A DNA stretch of 64,000 nt from DASSQJ01 sp963730165 (GTDB taxonomy: Bacteria; Actinomycetota; Actinomycetes; Actinomycetales; Dermatophilaceae): assembly GCA_963730165.1 (NCBI GenBank), contig CAVSQS010000005.1, positions 496,001 to 560,000 of the forward strand, given 5' to 3'. Position numbers and translations under genes: made by a program. This document shows, piece by piece, positions 33,629 through 42,669 of this stretch. Position 1 is the stretch's first letter, and each line of letters opens with the position of its first letter. Under the pieces are notes generated by a model, which was given only the letters and a program-made list of their open reading frames with translations, did no database searches and had not been told where the DNA came from.

Positions 33629-35503
33629 TCAGCTCGACCGGTGGCCGAGTCGCCAGCTGACGGCCCCCACCCAGACGAGGAGGAGGACCAGCGAGAGCTC
33701 GAGCGCGATCGTGGGGAGCGGACCGCCGACGACGAAGGCCGTGGCACCCACGACCAGCAGGGGGGCGAGCCACCGGCCGAGAGCCAGTACCCACCCGGGG
33801 ACGAGATCGCCCGCGGCGCGCCCGAGCGCGACGACGAACACCGCGAGCAGGGCGAGCTTGACCACATCGACGTCGTTCACGGCGTGCCACCACGATGCCG
33901 TCCGTGCGGGGTCCGTGCCGGCGGCCGAGTGCACCTCGGCGACGCCGAGCCCCGTCTGGACGAGGGAGGCGATGGCGGCCGCCACGCCGGCGCCGACCGC
34001 GAGCAGCCGTGCTCGCCCGCCGGCCGGCCTCGAGCCCACGCCGAGGGCCACGAGTCCCAGCGCCACCCCGGCGAGGCCGTGGACGAGAACGGACTGGAGC
34101 AGCACCACCGCACTGTTCGTCCCGACGAACTCGTGGATGACGCGAGGGGTCGCGTCGTGGGCCGGTCCGGCGGGGGCCACGACCAGACCGACGAGCCAGC
34201 TGGCCACGTAGACGCTCCCAGCCACGGGCAGGCCCCACGCCAGCCGTGGAAGCCGTCGCCCGGGCGCCCGGGTGGTCGGGGGTGAGACCGCGGCCCCGGC
34301 CTCCGCGACCCAGCGGCGCCTGAGACCGCGGACACCGAGGAGGGCTCCCGCCGCGCCGAGCGTGATTCCGGTGGCCGCCCAGAGCATCGCGTGGTCCTGG
34401 CCGACGACGCCGAACCACGAGTAGCTCGCGTCGAAGGAGGCGTGGAAGACCGCCGCGACGACGACGCTGCCGCGTGCCGCCTGGGCGAGCGCGGTGATGA
34501 GCACGCTGGTCGCAACGACGAGGAGGACGAACGGTATGGCGGGAAGGCCGTGGTCCGCCGCTCCGCCGACCATGAGCAGCGGCAGGTGCCACACGCCCCA
34601 GACGAGCCCGACGAGCACGCTCGCCCATGCCACCCCGACGTGCTCACCGACACGAGGGAGCAGCGCGCCGCGCCACGCCGCCTCCTCCGTGAGGAGGAAC
34701 AGCCCGGTGCCGTAGACGAGGTAGAGCGCCGCGGCGGGGAGCGACATCAGGACACCGACGGGCACGTCGCCCCCGGCGAGGTGCACGAGCCCGGCCGCGG
34801 TCGCGGCGACCGCCACCGGTGTGGCCAGGGCCGCGAGGTAGGTCCACGCGGGGGCCCGGAACCGCAGGATCCGTGAGCCGAGGTCCCGCATGCCCGTGCG
34901 TCCGGCCGTCGCGGCGACCGCGGCGAGCAGCAGCGGGGGCATGGTCCACAGCGCCAGGCCCTGCGGGACGTGCCAGGACGTCAGGCCGCGGTCCTCGGCG
35001 ATCCGGGAGAGCCAGACAGCCCAGGGGCCGGCGAAGACGGCGGCCACGACGAGCGCGATCCTCGGCCAGCTCATCGCGGTCGGAGCGGGCGCCGGGCGGG
35101 GGAGGGCGAGGGCGCGCACGGCGTCCGGGAGCCGGTCCGCGGCCTCCGCACGGTCCAGGTACACGGTCGACGGCACCCCGGCCGTCGCACTGCGCGCGGT
35201 CGGGTCCGATCCGATGACGACGAGCGGGATCGCGCCCATCCCGGCGGTCACCCACTCGGTGCCGCTGGTGTCCCCGCCGTGACCGAGCTCGACGACGCCC
35301 ACGTCGGGGCAGCTGTCCGGCTCGGTGGCCGCGTCCAGCACCACGAGGTCGCGGGTGGCCGCGAGCAGGTGCCGCAGGCTCTCCGCGACCCGGTGGTCGC
35401 TGGCCCGCACGGCCACGGTCACGCGTCGGTCGGCCGCCGGCCCGGCGGCGGCGTCCCGGCGGTAACCACCGGCCATCGTGAGGTCTCGGCCGAGGAGGCT
35501 CAT
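33629..35503 (-). CDS. Pseudo-receiver domain fused to a CPBP intramembrane protease
   Basis: 624-aa membrane protein. Residues 26-135 read like a response-regulator receiver domain that cannot be phosphorylated: the phospho-acceptor position in DVGVVELG carries Glu72 instead of Asp, and the usual Lys (GYLLK in the neighbouring regulator) is Asp117. Membrane segments begin at about 145. The CPBP signature follows: Glu273-Glu274 with Arg278 (TEEAAWRG), His306 (VWHLPL), His354 (FHASFD). A further block of about five spans fills 395-624. ATG 35503 overlaps the stop of the upstream gene by 4 bases. The position next to a response regulator/kinase pair suggests it is controlled by, or signals with, that system (inference). 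Confidence 0.8.
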   Translation of the reverse strand: MSLLGRDLTMAGGYRRDAAAGPAADRRVTVAVRASDHRVAESLRHLLAATRDLVVLDAATEPDSCPDVGVVELGHGGDTSGTEWVTAGMGAIPLVVIGSDPTARSATAGVPSTVYLDRAEAADRLPDAVRALALPRPAPAPTAMSWPRIALVVAAVFAGPWAVWLSRIAEDRGLTSWHVPQGLALWTMPPLLLAAVAATAGRTGMRDLGSRILRFRAPAWTYLAALATPVAVAATAAGLVHLAGGDVPVGVLMSLPAAALYLVYGTGLFLLTEEAAWRGALLPRVGEHVGVAWASVLVGLVWGVWHLPLLMVGGAADHGLPAIPFVLLVVATSVLITALAQAARGSVVVAAVFHASFDASYSWFGVVGQDHAMLWAATGITLGAAGALLGVRGLRRRWVAEAGAAVSPPTTRAPGRRLPRLAWGLPVAGSVYVASWLVGLVVAPAGPAHDATPRVIHEFVGTNSAVVLLQSVLVHGLAGVALGLVALGVGSRPAGGRARLLAVGAGVAAAIASLVQTGLGVAEVHSAAGTDPARTASWWHAVNDVDVVKLALLAVFVVALGRAAGDLVPGWVLALGRWLAPLLVVGATAFVVGGPLPTIALELSLVLLLVWVGAVSWRLGHRSS

Positions 35504-36027
35504 GCCGCACCGCCCGTGGTGAGCGCCGTGGTCTCCCGGGACCGCCGCGCGAGGGCGACGCCGGTCGTGGCGTAGCGGCCGGCGACCATGCCGAGGGCCA
35601 GGAGCACGAAGGCGGCCGTCCACGCACCGGCACCGGTGATCGCGTGATGCATCGAGAACTCGCCGACGGCCCGGGCCCCGTCGTGGGTAGCCCACTCGGC
35701 GAACGCGACCCGCCCGCCGATGACGGCGACCCACAGCGCGGCGAACGCCGCGCCGGCCGTGACGACCGGACGTCCGTCGGAGGCCCGGCCGACGCGGGTC
35801 AGCAGTGCTGAGAGCACGCCGAGGCCGACGCCCACGACCGCGCCGACGAGCTCGAGCCGACCGTCGTTGCCCTGGGTGGGGACGTCACGCAGGTAGGCGA
35901 CGGAGGCGAGGGCCACGAGGAGCGCGGGCACGACGAACGTCGTGCGGCCGACCGGACGGGTGCCGAGGTTGCGGCTCAGCACCCACGCGAGCAGGACGAG
36001 GTTGAGGATCCACTGGGTGGTGGTCAT
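35500..36027 (-). CDS. DUF1453/CcdC-like membrane protein
   Basis: 175-aa protein with about five membrane segments, starting TTQWILNLVLLAWVLSRNLG. The pattern of an N-terminal short span, RPVGRTTFVVPALLV and a C-terminal HHAITGAGAW matches the small CcdC/DUF1453 group found beside two-component systems in actinobacteria. AAGGAG lies 6 bases before ATG 36027. Its stop overlaps the ATG of the pseudo-receiver/CPBP gene (ATGA), so the two are translated together. Confidence 0.7.
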   Translation of the reverse strand: MTTTQWILNLVLLAWVLSRNLGTRPVGRTTFVVPALLVALASVAYLRDVPTQGNDGRLELVGAVVGVGLGVLSALLTRVGRASDGRPVVTAGAAFAALWVAVIGGRVAFAEWATHDGARAVGEFSMHHAITGAGAWTAAFVLLALGMVAGRYATTGVALARRSRETTALTTGGAA

Positions 36028-36191
36028 GAGGACTCCTTGGTGCGGAGGGCCGCGGTGGGTGGGCCACGGCCCGCGGGGTTGACGTCCTCCACGCTGTCGC
36101 GCGACCGGTGCCTGCCGCGTCGGCCAGCAGGCCCCTGGCGCCCGTGCGCTTCCGCCGGGCCGGGCATCGGCTGGATGACGTAGGCGGCCCC

Positions 36192-37811
36192 TCAGGGGCG
36201 CGGCGGCACCGACACCCGGATCCGCGTCCCGGCGCCCGGTGCCGAGTCGATCTCGAGGTGGGCGCCTGCGGCGGCCGCACGGTCCCTCATCGTCGCCATG
36301 CCCAGGTGGCCGACGCTGCGCACGTCGGGGTCGAAGCCGGTCCCGTCGTCGGCGACGCAGATCTCCAGCCCGACGTCCTCGCTCGCCGAGATCGTCACCG
36401 TGACGGAGGTGGCCTCGGCGTGCTTGACCGCGTTGTTCACCGCCTCGAGGACGAGCCGGTACAGGTTCTCCTCCGCGTCGACCGGCAGGGCGAGCCGCAC
36501 GGACGGCGCCCGGACCGACACGGGGAGGCCCGTGCGGGCCGAGACGGCCGCCGCCTGGCGCGCGAGGGCTTGGGCGAGCCCTTCCGCCTCGAGCGCCTCG
36601 GGGCGCAGCTCGAAGATCAGCGCCCGCATCTCGGCCAACGCAGCCCTCGTCAGCTCGTGGAGCCGGTCCACCTCGCCGGCCGCGGGGTGGTCCAGCTGCC
36701 CGGCTGCCCGGAGGTGCCGCTGCGCAGCCCGGGCGTGCAGGGTCATCGAGAACAGCGCCTGGCTCACCGAGTCGTGCAGCTCGCGGGCCAGCCGGTGTCG
36801 CTCGACGAGGGCGGCGCTCTCCTCGGCGGCCCCGTAGAGCGTGGCGTTCCGCAGCGCGACCACCGCCTGGTCGGCGACGGCGGCGAGGAAGTCGACGTCG
36901 TCGTCGAGCCGCTGCCCCGCCTCCAGGTGGACCACCACCTGGCCGAGCACGGCGCCGGAGGCGACGAGTGCAACCACCGCGACGTCCTCCCACGAGGCGT
37001 CCGTGAGGAACGGGTGCAACGGCGCGAGCTCGGCCCGCTCCAGGGCAGCGGTCCGGGCCCCACGGTGGACCCGTGCTCCCCCGGGCGGAGAGGATGACCA
37101 CGAGGGCTCCAGCGCCGGCCACACCTCCGCCAGGGCGTCCCCGAACCCGTCGCCCAGCACGGGGTCGGCATGAGCCGTGACGCTCGAGGGGTCCGCCTCC
37201 TCCCAGTGGACGATCGAGCAGGCGACGGCGGGAGTGGTCGCTCGCACGGCATCGGCGACCTCGGCGAGGGTGGCGGCCACCGGCTGGTCCAGGCTCATCC
37301 CCGCTGCCATCCGGGAGAACGCGTCGACCCGCAGCTGCAGTCGGTGGAGCGCGTGAACCCGGTCCGTCGCGTCGGTGACGACGTCGAGGACGCCGACCAC
37401 CTCGCCATCGGCGAACAGCGGGGCGAAGACCACGTCCCAGTACGTGTCGCTGCCGGGGATCGTGATCCGGTGGGCCGCCTGACGGACCACGCGCCCGGCG
37501 AAGGCGTGCGCGAACAGCTCGTCGACGCTCTCCTCGTTGCCGGGGATCAGGTCGTGGATGTGAACGCCCGGCGCGGTGTACTCCGGCGGAACCCCGAGGT
37601 AGTGCTGGTAGAACCCGGTCCACGTCTTGTTGCACCGGAGCAGCCGCTTGTCGGTGCCGAAGACCGCCACCCCCATCGGCACCCGGTCGAAGAACAGCTC
37701 GAGGAGCTGGGCATCGAGCGGGTCGCCGCTGGCCGGAAGTGCCTCGGTGAGCGCTTCGATCGGCATCGACGTGCTCCGCAGCCGGTTCCTCGGGTCCTCG
37801 GGCAGGCTCAC
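36192..37811 (-). CDS. PAS-GAF sensor histidine kinase (NarL-type partner)
   Basis: 539-aa cytosolic kinase: PAS domain (about 36-150, VPMGVAVFGTDKRLLRCN), GAF domain (about 165-325), HisKA_3 dimerisation helix with phosphorylated His346 (RLARELHDSVSQ), and an HATPase domain with NAVKHA and VADDGTGFDP. No membrane segment. The PAS-GAF-HisKA_3 order resembles DevS/DosT oxygen and redox sensors but with PAS first; whether either domain binds haem cannot be told. GTG 37811 overlaps the regulator's stop (GTGA). Confidence 0.92.
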   Translation of the reverse strand: MSLPEDPRNRLRSTSMPIEALTEALPASGDPLDAQLLELFFDRVPMGVAVFGTDKRLLRCNKTWTGFYQHYLGVPPEYTAPGVHIHDLIPGNEESVDELFAHAFAGRVVRQAAHRITIPGSDTYWDVVFAPLFADGEVVGVLDVVTDATDRVHALHRLQLRVDAFSRMAAGMSLDQPVAATLAEVADAVRATTPAVACSIVHWEEADPSSVTAHADPVLGDGFGDALAEVWPALEPSWSSSPPGGARVHRGARTAALERAELAPLHPFLTDASWEDVAVVALVASGAVLGQVVVHLEAGQRLDDDVDFLAAVADQAVVALRNATLYGAAEESAALVERHRLARELHDSVSQALFSMTLHARAAQRHLRAAGQLDHPAAGEVDRLHELTRAALAEMRALIFELRPEALEAEGLAQALARQAAAVSARTGLPVSVRAPSVRLALPVDAEENLYRLVLEAVNNAVKHAEATSVTVTISASEDVGLEICVADDGTGFDPDVRSVGHLGMATMRDRAAAAGAHLEIDSAPGAGTRIRVSVPPRP

Positions 37812-38488
37812 GGCTGCCCCTCGGGGATCTCGACGATCCCCTCCCGCACTGCCCACATCGCGGCCTGGGTCCGGCTCGCCAGCCCGAGCTTGCCGAGGAT
37901 GTTCGACACGTGGGTCCGTGCGGTGCGCTCCGCCACGTGCAGCTCCCGCGCGATCTGACGGTTGGTCGACCCCGCCGCCACCAGCCGGAGCACCTCGAGC
38001 TCGCGGGCGGTCAGCTGCGGCTTCACGGTCGCGGCGGCCCGGAGGAGACCCGCCATCACGGTGGCGGCCGCGGGATCCAGGTGGGTCTCGCCGGCCAGGG
38101 CCGCACGGATGGCAGCAACGACGTCCTCGGCGTCGGCGTCCTTGAGCAGGTACCCGGCGGCGCCCGCCTCGAGCGCGCCGCGGATGTGCGCCTCCTCGAC
38201 GAAGCTCGTGACCGCCACCACCTCGACCTCCGGCCACCGTGCCTTCACCTCGCGGGTGGCCTCGATGCCGTCCATCACGGGCATCAGCAGGTCCATGAGG
38301 ACGACGTCCGGCAGGTCGCCCGCGGGCTCCAGCGCGGCGAGTCGCTGGAGCACTTCGGCCCCCGTGGACGCCTGGCCGACCACCCGGATCCCCGGCTCGG
38401 TCGCGAGATAGGCAGCGAGCCCTGCCCGCACGACCGAGTGGTCGTCGGCGAGGAAGACCGCGATCAGGCCGTCCTCGTCGTCACGCAC
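37808..38488 (-). CDS. NarL/LuxR-type response regulator
   Basis: 226-aa regulator: receiver domain with the acidic pair in FLADDHSVV, phosphorylated Asp in VVLMDLLMPVMDG, Thr in AVTSF and Lys in GYLLKDA; then a LuxR helix-turn-helix (LTARELEVLRLVAAGSTNRQ onward). GTG 38488 gives the standard N-terminus; GGAGG lies 10 bases upstream. First gene of the cluster leading to the kinase, the DUF1453-like protein and the pseudo-receiver/CPBP protein, so it may control them. Confidence 0.92.
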   Translation of the reverse strand: MRDDEDGLIAVFLADDHSVVRAGLAAYLATEPGIRVVGQASTGAEVLQRLAALEPAGDLPDVVLMDLLMPVMDGIEATREVKARWPEVEVVAVTSFVEEAHIRGALEAGAAGYLLKDADAEDVVAAIRAALAGETHLDPAAATVMAGLLRAAATVKPQLTARELEVLRLVAAGSTNRQIARELHVAERTARTHVSNILGKLGLASRTQAAMWAVREGIVEIPEGQP

Positions 38489-38776
38489 ACGCCACCGCCC
38501 TCCGTCGCCCGGGTCGACCCATCGGCCGGATGGTACCGCCGCAGGACCACGACGGTCAGGCGGCGGACCCACGGCGCCGGGAGATGCCCACGGCCAAGGG
38601 CCGCCCGGCCGAGTGTGACTCCGCAGGAGCACGGCGCCCGCATCTCGTCGATGGGGTGCGACGACGAGGGGCGCCCGGCCGGCGCGAGCTGTTCGGACGC
38701 GCTTCCCCCTGCACCGGCAACGTCCTGCACGAGCCCACCCCCGACAGCGCTCACTCAGACCTGCCCAGCATGCGAA
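38489..38776. other. Region between the regulator gene and the tRNA-Ala terminator
   Basis: 288 bases without a supported gene. It must carry the promoter of the two-component cluster; no consensus hexamer stands out. Confidence 0.4.
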
Positions 38777-38806
38777 ACTCCCCGAAACCCAGGGGGGTCG
38801 GGGAGT
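38777..38806 (-). terminator. Terminator of tRNA-Ala
   Basis: Nine-bp stem (38777-38785 with 38798-38806) followed on the minus strand by TTTCGC, 28 bases beyond the tRNA 3' end. Confidence 0.65.
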
Positions 38807-38832
38807 GCGGGACGTCGTGGGACATCACCCGA

Positions 38833-38906
<74 letters not shown>

Positions 38907-38994
38907 GAGTGCGGGAGCAACGATAACACCAGCACAGGGGCCGTGATGAACCGGCGGACCTCGCCGCAGCGTCCCCGCTGACGGCGTGACCGCC

Positions 38995-39000
38995 TAGGCT
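38995..39000 (+). promoter_or_regulatory. -10 hexamer TAGGCT for the AI-2E-family gene
   Basis: TAGGCT followed by 6 bases and ATG 39007. Confidence 0.5.
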
Positions 39001-39006
39001 CACGGC

Positions 39007-40266
39007 ATGCAACTGAGACTGCCCGCCACGCGGCGCCGCGGCGCCGGACCGAGCGATCTCCCGCAGACCCTCGCGGGTGGGGAGGAGGCCCGGCCCTGGG
39101 CGGTCGACGACGAGCGCAAGCACCCCGAGTGGGCGGTCCCCCTCGGCGTCCGCACGGCCAGCGAGTGGGCCTGGCGCGCCATCGTCATCGCCGCGGCCGT
39201 CGTAGGCGTGTTGTACCTCGCGAGCCTGTTGTCCGAGGTCGTCATCCCGCTGCTCGTCGCACTGCTCCTCGCGGCGCTGCTCCAGCCGGTCAGCACCGCC
39301 CTCAGCCGACTGCTCCCCCGCGGTCTGGCCGCCTTCATCACCGTCATCGGCACCCTCGGTGTGATCAGCGGGCTGCTCTCCTTCGTCGGTTCGCAGCTGA
39401 CCAGCCAGATCACCGACATCGCGACCAAGGTGACCGAGGGCATCGACCAGGTCCGTGCCTGGGCCCGCACGAGCTTCGGCATCACGGATGCCCAGGTCCA
39501 GCAGTGGCTCGACCAGGCCCGTCAGGCGATCAACTCGGGAGGCCTCGCCAACACGGCGACGAATGCCGGCCTCACCGCCGGGCACGTCGTCGCCGGCTTC
39601 TTCCTCGCCCTGTTCACCCTCTTCTTCTTCCTCTACGACGGGCGCACGATCTGGGGATGGACCGTCCGGCTCTTCCCCCGCGGGGCGAGAGCGCGGATCG
39701 ACTCCTCGGGCGTGATCGCATGGCAGCAGCTGTCGGCGTTCACCCGGGCGACGATCCTCGTGGCGGCCGCCGACGCCATCGGCATCGGGGTCGGCGCCGC
39801 CATCCTCGGGGTTCCCTTCGCCTCCGGCATCGCGCTGCTGGTCTTCTTCGGTGCTTTCATCCCCATCGTCGGGGCCACCATCTCCGGGGCGGTCGCCGTC
39901 CTCCTGGCGCTCGTCGCGCTCGGCCCGTTGCAGGCGCTCATCATGCTGGGGATCATCATCGCCGTGCAGCAGGTGGAGGCCCACCTGCTGCAGCCACTGC
40001 TCATCGGCCGCGCGATGCGCATCCACCCCCTCGCGGTCATCCTCGCCATCGCGGCGGGCATCGTCCTCGCGGGCATCATCGGGGGTCTCATCGCGGTGCC
40101 CACGGTCGCGGTGCTCAACGCCGTCGGCCACCACCTGCTCGACGGACCCGCGGCGCGCGACGCCACTGCAGCCGGAGACGGCTCCGCCGGTCCCGACGAC
40201 CGTGAGGATCCGGGGCCGGCGGTCGCCGACCCCGTGGTCGACCCCGCGGGACCCGGGTCGACCTGA
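39007..40266 (+). CDS. AI-2E family (PF01594) transporter / permease
   Basis: 419-aa integral membrane protein with about eight spans and the family's GGAFIPIVG-type motif (FFGAFIPIVGATISG) and the central LYDGRTIW region. Named for YdgG/TqsA, but most members, including Gram-positive ones, move unknown solutes or act as Na+(K+)/H+ exchangers. A 45-residue cytosolic N-terminus and a Pro/Ala/Asp-rich C-terminal tail are extras. Convergent with glpR. Confidence 0.88.
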   Translation: MQLRLPATRRRGAGPSDLPQTLAGGEEARPWAVDDERKHPEWAVPLGVRTASEWAWRAIVIAAAVVGVLYLASLLSEVVIPLLVALLLAALLQPVSTALSRLLPRGLAAFITVIGTLGVISGLLSFVGSQLTSQITDIATKVTEGIDQVRAWARTSFGITDAQVQQWLDQARQAINSGGLANTATNAGLTAGHVVAGFFLALFTLFFFLYDGRTIWGWTVRLFPRGARARIDSSGVIAWQQLSAFTRATILVAAADAIGIGVGAAILGVPFASGIALLVFFGAFIPIVGATISGAVAVLLALVALGPLQALIMLGIIIAVQQVEAHLLQPLLIGRAMRIHPLAVILAIAAGIVLAGIIGGLIAVPTVAVLNAVGHHLLDGPAARDATAAGDGSAGPDDREDPGPAVADPVVDPAGPGST

Positions 40267-40305
40267 GCGCACCGATGACGCTGCCGCTGACGCGGGCGGC
40301 GCCGG

Positions 40306-41361
40306 TCAGGCTCCGGCGACGCGACGCTCCTCGAAGCCCTCGCCCTCGGGGAGGGCGACCGGCTGCGGGTCGGGGGTGACCTCCGCCGGAGGAACCTCCG
40401 GGCGCTCGGCACGCGCCTTCATCGTGTACGTGGGGCGCGGCACCGGAACAGGGTCCCACGTGAGTGGGATGTCGTCCTCGTCGACGAGGTGGACGTACTC
40501 GATCTCCTCGGCCACCTCCACCTCGGCGTCCGTGGCCTCGGCCACGACGACCTCGGGCAGGGCCTCCGGGCCGACCGGAGCCTCGGGCGACTCGGTCCCC
40601 GAGGCGGCGGCGTCCTCGGCGGCGGACCGGTCAGGGGTTGCCGAGGGGGCGGCGTCCCCCGGGCTCGTGGCGCCGGCCCGGGCCGGTGAGCTCGCCCGAC
40701 GCCGCGCCGCCCGCTCGCCGGGCGCCGCGGCGGCACGCCGCCGGTGGACCTCGGCGTACCGGCGACGGCGAGCGGCCCGCAGGGCCTGCTCGGCACGGAC
40801 GCCGGCGCGCACGTAGACGAACGAGGCGACCAGGGCCAGGACGGCCGGGACCAGCGCCCACGGGGCCAGCCGGCCGAGGGGCACGAGGGTGGCGATGACG
40901 ACCAGCTCGACGAGAGCCACGAGCATGAGGGCCGAGCGGACCCGGCGGCCGGGCCGGACCCGGGAGCGCACCGGCGCGGGCTCACGGCGTGGCGGGCGAT
41001 GCGACCCCGCGGTCGGCGCGTCGGCGGCAGCGGGCCGCGGAGCCCGGGGTCCGTCGGCTCCCCCGTCCTGGATCCGGGCGGTGACGAGGGGAGTCGCGGG
41101 CTCGGCCGGGACGGCCCGCTTGACGAGGACCTGCGGGCGCGCCGGGCGGGTCGGGTGGACGTTCCAGGACCGCGGCGCCGGCTCGGAGAGGTCGGTGCGC
41201 GGGGTGGTGTCGCGCTGCTCCAGCACGCGCATCGCCTCGCTGAACTGCTCGACCGAGCGGGCGGTGGCCAGGTGGTCGCGGCGGCGGATCCAGTACTGGA
41301 GGAAGTACGCAGCCCACACCCCGAGGAGGACGAGGAAGATCAGACTGGACGGCGACCACAC
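40306..41361 (-). CDS. glpR: GlpR-like membrane receptor of gephyrin-like molybdotransferase
   Basis: 351-aa protein: one N-terminal membrane helix (SSLIFLVLLGVWAAYFLQYW), a Pro-rich linker, two more hydrophobic helices (ALMLVALVELVVIATLVPLG; LAPWALVPAVLALVASFVYV), a basic patch (RAARRRRYAEVHRRR) and a long acidic tail (EVAEEIEYVHLVDEDDIPLT). This layout and position match GlpR, described in Corynebacterium as the membrane partner of Glp in cell division. GTG 41361 is 2 bases from the GNAT stop and has TACCGT 7 bases upstream. Sequence identity cannot be judged by eye, so the call rests on layout and context. Confidence 0.75.
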   Translation of the reverse strand: MWSPSSLIFLVLLGVWAAYFLQYWIRRRDHLATARSVEQFSEAMRVLEQRDTTPRTDLSEPAPRSWNVHPTRPARPQVLVKRAVPAEPATPLVTARIQDGGADGPRAPRPAAADAPTAGSHRPPRREPAPVRSRVRPGRRVRSALMLVALVELVVIATLVPLGRLAPWALVPAVLALVASFVYVRAGVRAEQALRAARRRRYAEVHRRRAAAAPGERAARRRASSPARAGATSPGDAAPSATPDRSAAEDAAASGTESPEAPVGPEALPEVVVAEATDAEVEVAEEIEYVHLVDEDDIPLTWDPVPVPRPTYTMKARAERPEVPPAEVTPDPQPVALPEGEGFEERRVAGA

Positions 41362-41363
41362 GC

Positions 41364-42131
41364 CTACGACGGTAGGTGCGGCTCCGCGTCCGGTCGCGGA
41401 CCCGAGTCGGTGTGTCGCGCAAGTGACTCGTGTGACGACTGTGTCTGGCGCGCAGCGCGTTCCGACGCGGTGATCCGGTGGAGGCGGTCCACCATGGTCT
41501 CTCCCCCGAGGTCCTCGGTCGTCAGCGCGAAGGAGAGGTGGTCGCGCCACGCCCCGGCGATGTGGAGGTAGCGCACCCGCCGACCCTCGAAGCGGAAGCC
41601 CAGCTTGCGGACCACCGAGAGGCTCGCCGTGTTCTCGGGTCGGATGTTCACCTCGACCCGGTGGAGGCCCTGGCGGCCGAACAGGTGGTCGGAGACGAGG
41701 GCGAGGGCGGTCGGAACGACCATCTGACCGGCCACGGATCGGCTGACCCAGTACCCGACGACGAACGAGCGGAACGAGCTCAGCACGATGGTCCCGGCGT
41801 TGACCTGTCCGACGAGCCGCCCGTCCACCTCGACGACGAGCGGCAGGCCCCGGCCCGAGACGGCATCCGCCTCGTACTGCTCGAGCAGCTCCTCGAAGCT
41901 CCTCGACGGCGCGTCGGGGTCCGGTGAGGTCGCGTCCCACGGCTCGAGCCAGGTGGCGTTGACCCGCCGGACGCTCTGGAACGTCGGACCGTCCGCGGCG
42001 GTGAGCGGCCGCAGCACGACCTCCACCCCGACCGGCGTCCGTCCCCGAAGCGTCACCGGCCACTCCCAGCCGGGAGGCGCCGCTGCTGCCGTGGGCCGGC
42101 GGGGTCCATCGGCTCGCCACCACCGCCGCAT
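41364..42131 (-). CDS. RimJ/RimL-type GNAT acetyltransferase
   Basis: 255-aa acetyltransferase of the ribosomal-protein N-acetylation group (RimJ/RimL). Core: the RPLTAADGPTFQSVRRVN start, GLPLVVEVDGRLVGQVNAG, and the CoA loop region VSDHLFGRQGLHRVEVNIRP with NTASLSVVRKLGF. ATG 42131 or GTG 42134. The gene sits at the rimJ place of the galU-moeA-rimJ-glpR order known from mycobacteria. Substrate unproven. Confidence 0.85.
   Translation of the reverse strand: MRRWWRADGPRRPTAAAAPPGWEWPVTLRGRTPVGVEVVLRPLTAADGPTFQSVRRVNATWLEPWDATSPDPDAPSRSFEELLEQYEADAVSGRGLPLVVEVDGRLVGQVNAGTIVLSSFRSFVVGYWVSRSVAGQMVVPTALALVSDHLFGRQGLHRVEVNIRPENTASLSVVRKLGFRFEGRRVRYLHIAGAWRDHLSFALTTEDLGGETMVDRLHRITASERAARQTQSSHESLARHTDSGPRPDAEPHLPS
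41369..41374 (-). promoter_or_regulatory. -10 hexamer TACCGT for glpR
   Basis: TACCGT followed by 7 bases and GTG 41361, lying inside the end of the GNAT gene; lets glpR be transcribed separately. Confidence 0.35.
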
Positions 42132-42159
42132 CACGTACCTGCTCGCACGTCAGCCCGGT

Positions 42160-42669
42160 TCAGTGGTCCCCGCCGCGGACCTGGTCCAAAGCGTGCGGGA
42201 GGACGTCGGCGAGAACACCCAGCGCGTCCCGGACACCGCCGCTCGAGCCGGGAAGGTTGACGACGAGGGTCGCGCCGGCGACGCCGGCGAGTCCGCGTGA
42301 GAGCACCGCAGTGGGCACCCCCTGCGCCACGCCCCGGGCGCGGATCGCCTCGGCGATACCGGGCACCTCGCGGTCGAGGAAGGAGCGGGTGGCCTCGGGC
42401 GTCCCGTCCGTGGGGGTCAGGCCGGTGCCTCCCGTCGTCACGAGCAGGTCGGGTTCCGTGGCCAGAGCCGCGGCCAGCGCCCGAGCCACCTCGGGACCGT
42501 CCGGCACGACGGTCGGGTCGTCGACCTGGCAGCCCCACCCCCGCAGCGTGCCCGCGAGCAGCGTCCCGCCCCGGTCGGGGTAGACACCCCGGGCGGCACG
42601 CGTCGAGCAGGTCACGACGACCGCACGGCGTCCGGCGAGGTCGGGTCCGGGTGCCTGCCCGGCGCTCAC
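42160..42669 (-). CDS. moaB: MogA/MoaB family molybdenum cofactor protein
   Basis: 169-aa protein of the MoaB/MogA fold that adenylylates molybdopterin before Mo insertion. Features: TCSTRAARGVYPDRGG, VTTGGTGLTPTDGTPEAT, EVPGIAEAIRARG and NLPGSSGGVRDAL. GTG 42669 overlaps the moaC stop (GTGA). Part of the glp-moaC-moaB-rimJ-glpR operon. Confidence 0.92.
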   Translation of the reverse strand: MSAGQAPGPDLAGRRAVVVTCSTRAARGVYPDRGGTLLAGTLRGWGCQVDDPTVVPDGPEVARALAAALATEPDLLVTTGGTGLTPTDGTPEATRSFLDREVPGIAEAIRARGVAQGVPTAVLSRGLAGVAGATLVVNLPGSSGGVRDALGVLADVLPHALDQVRGGDH

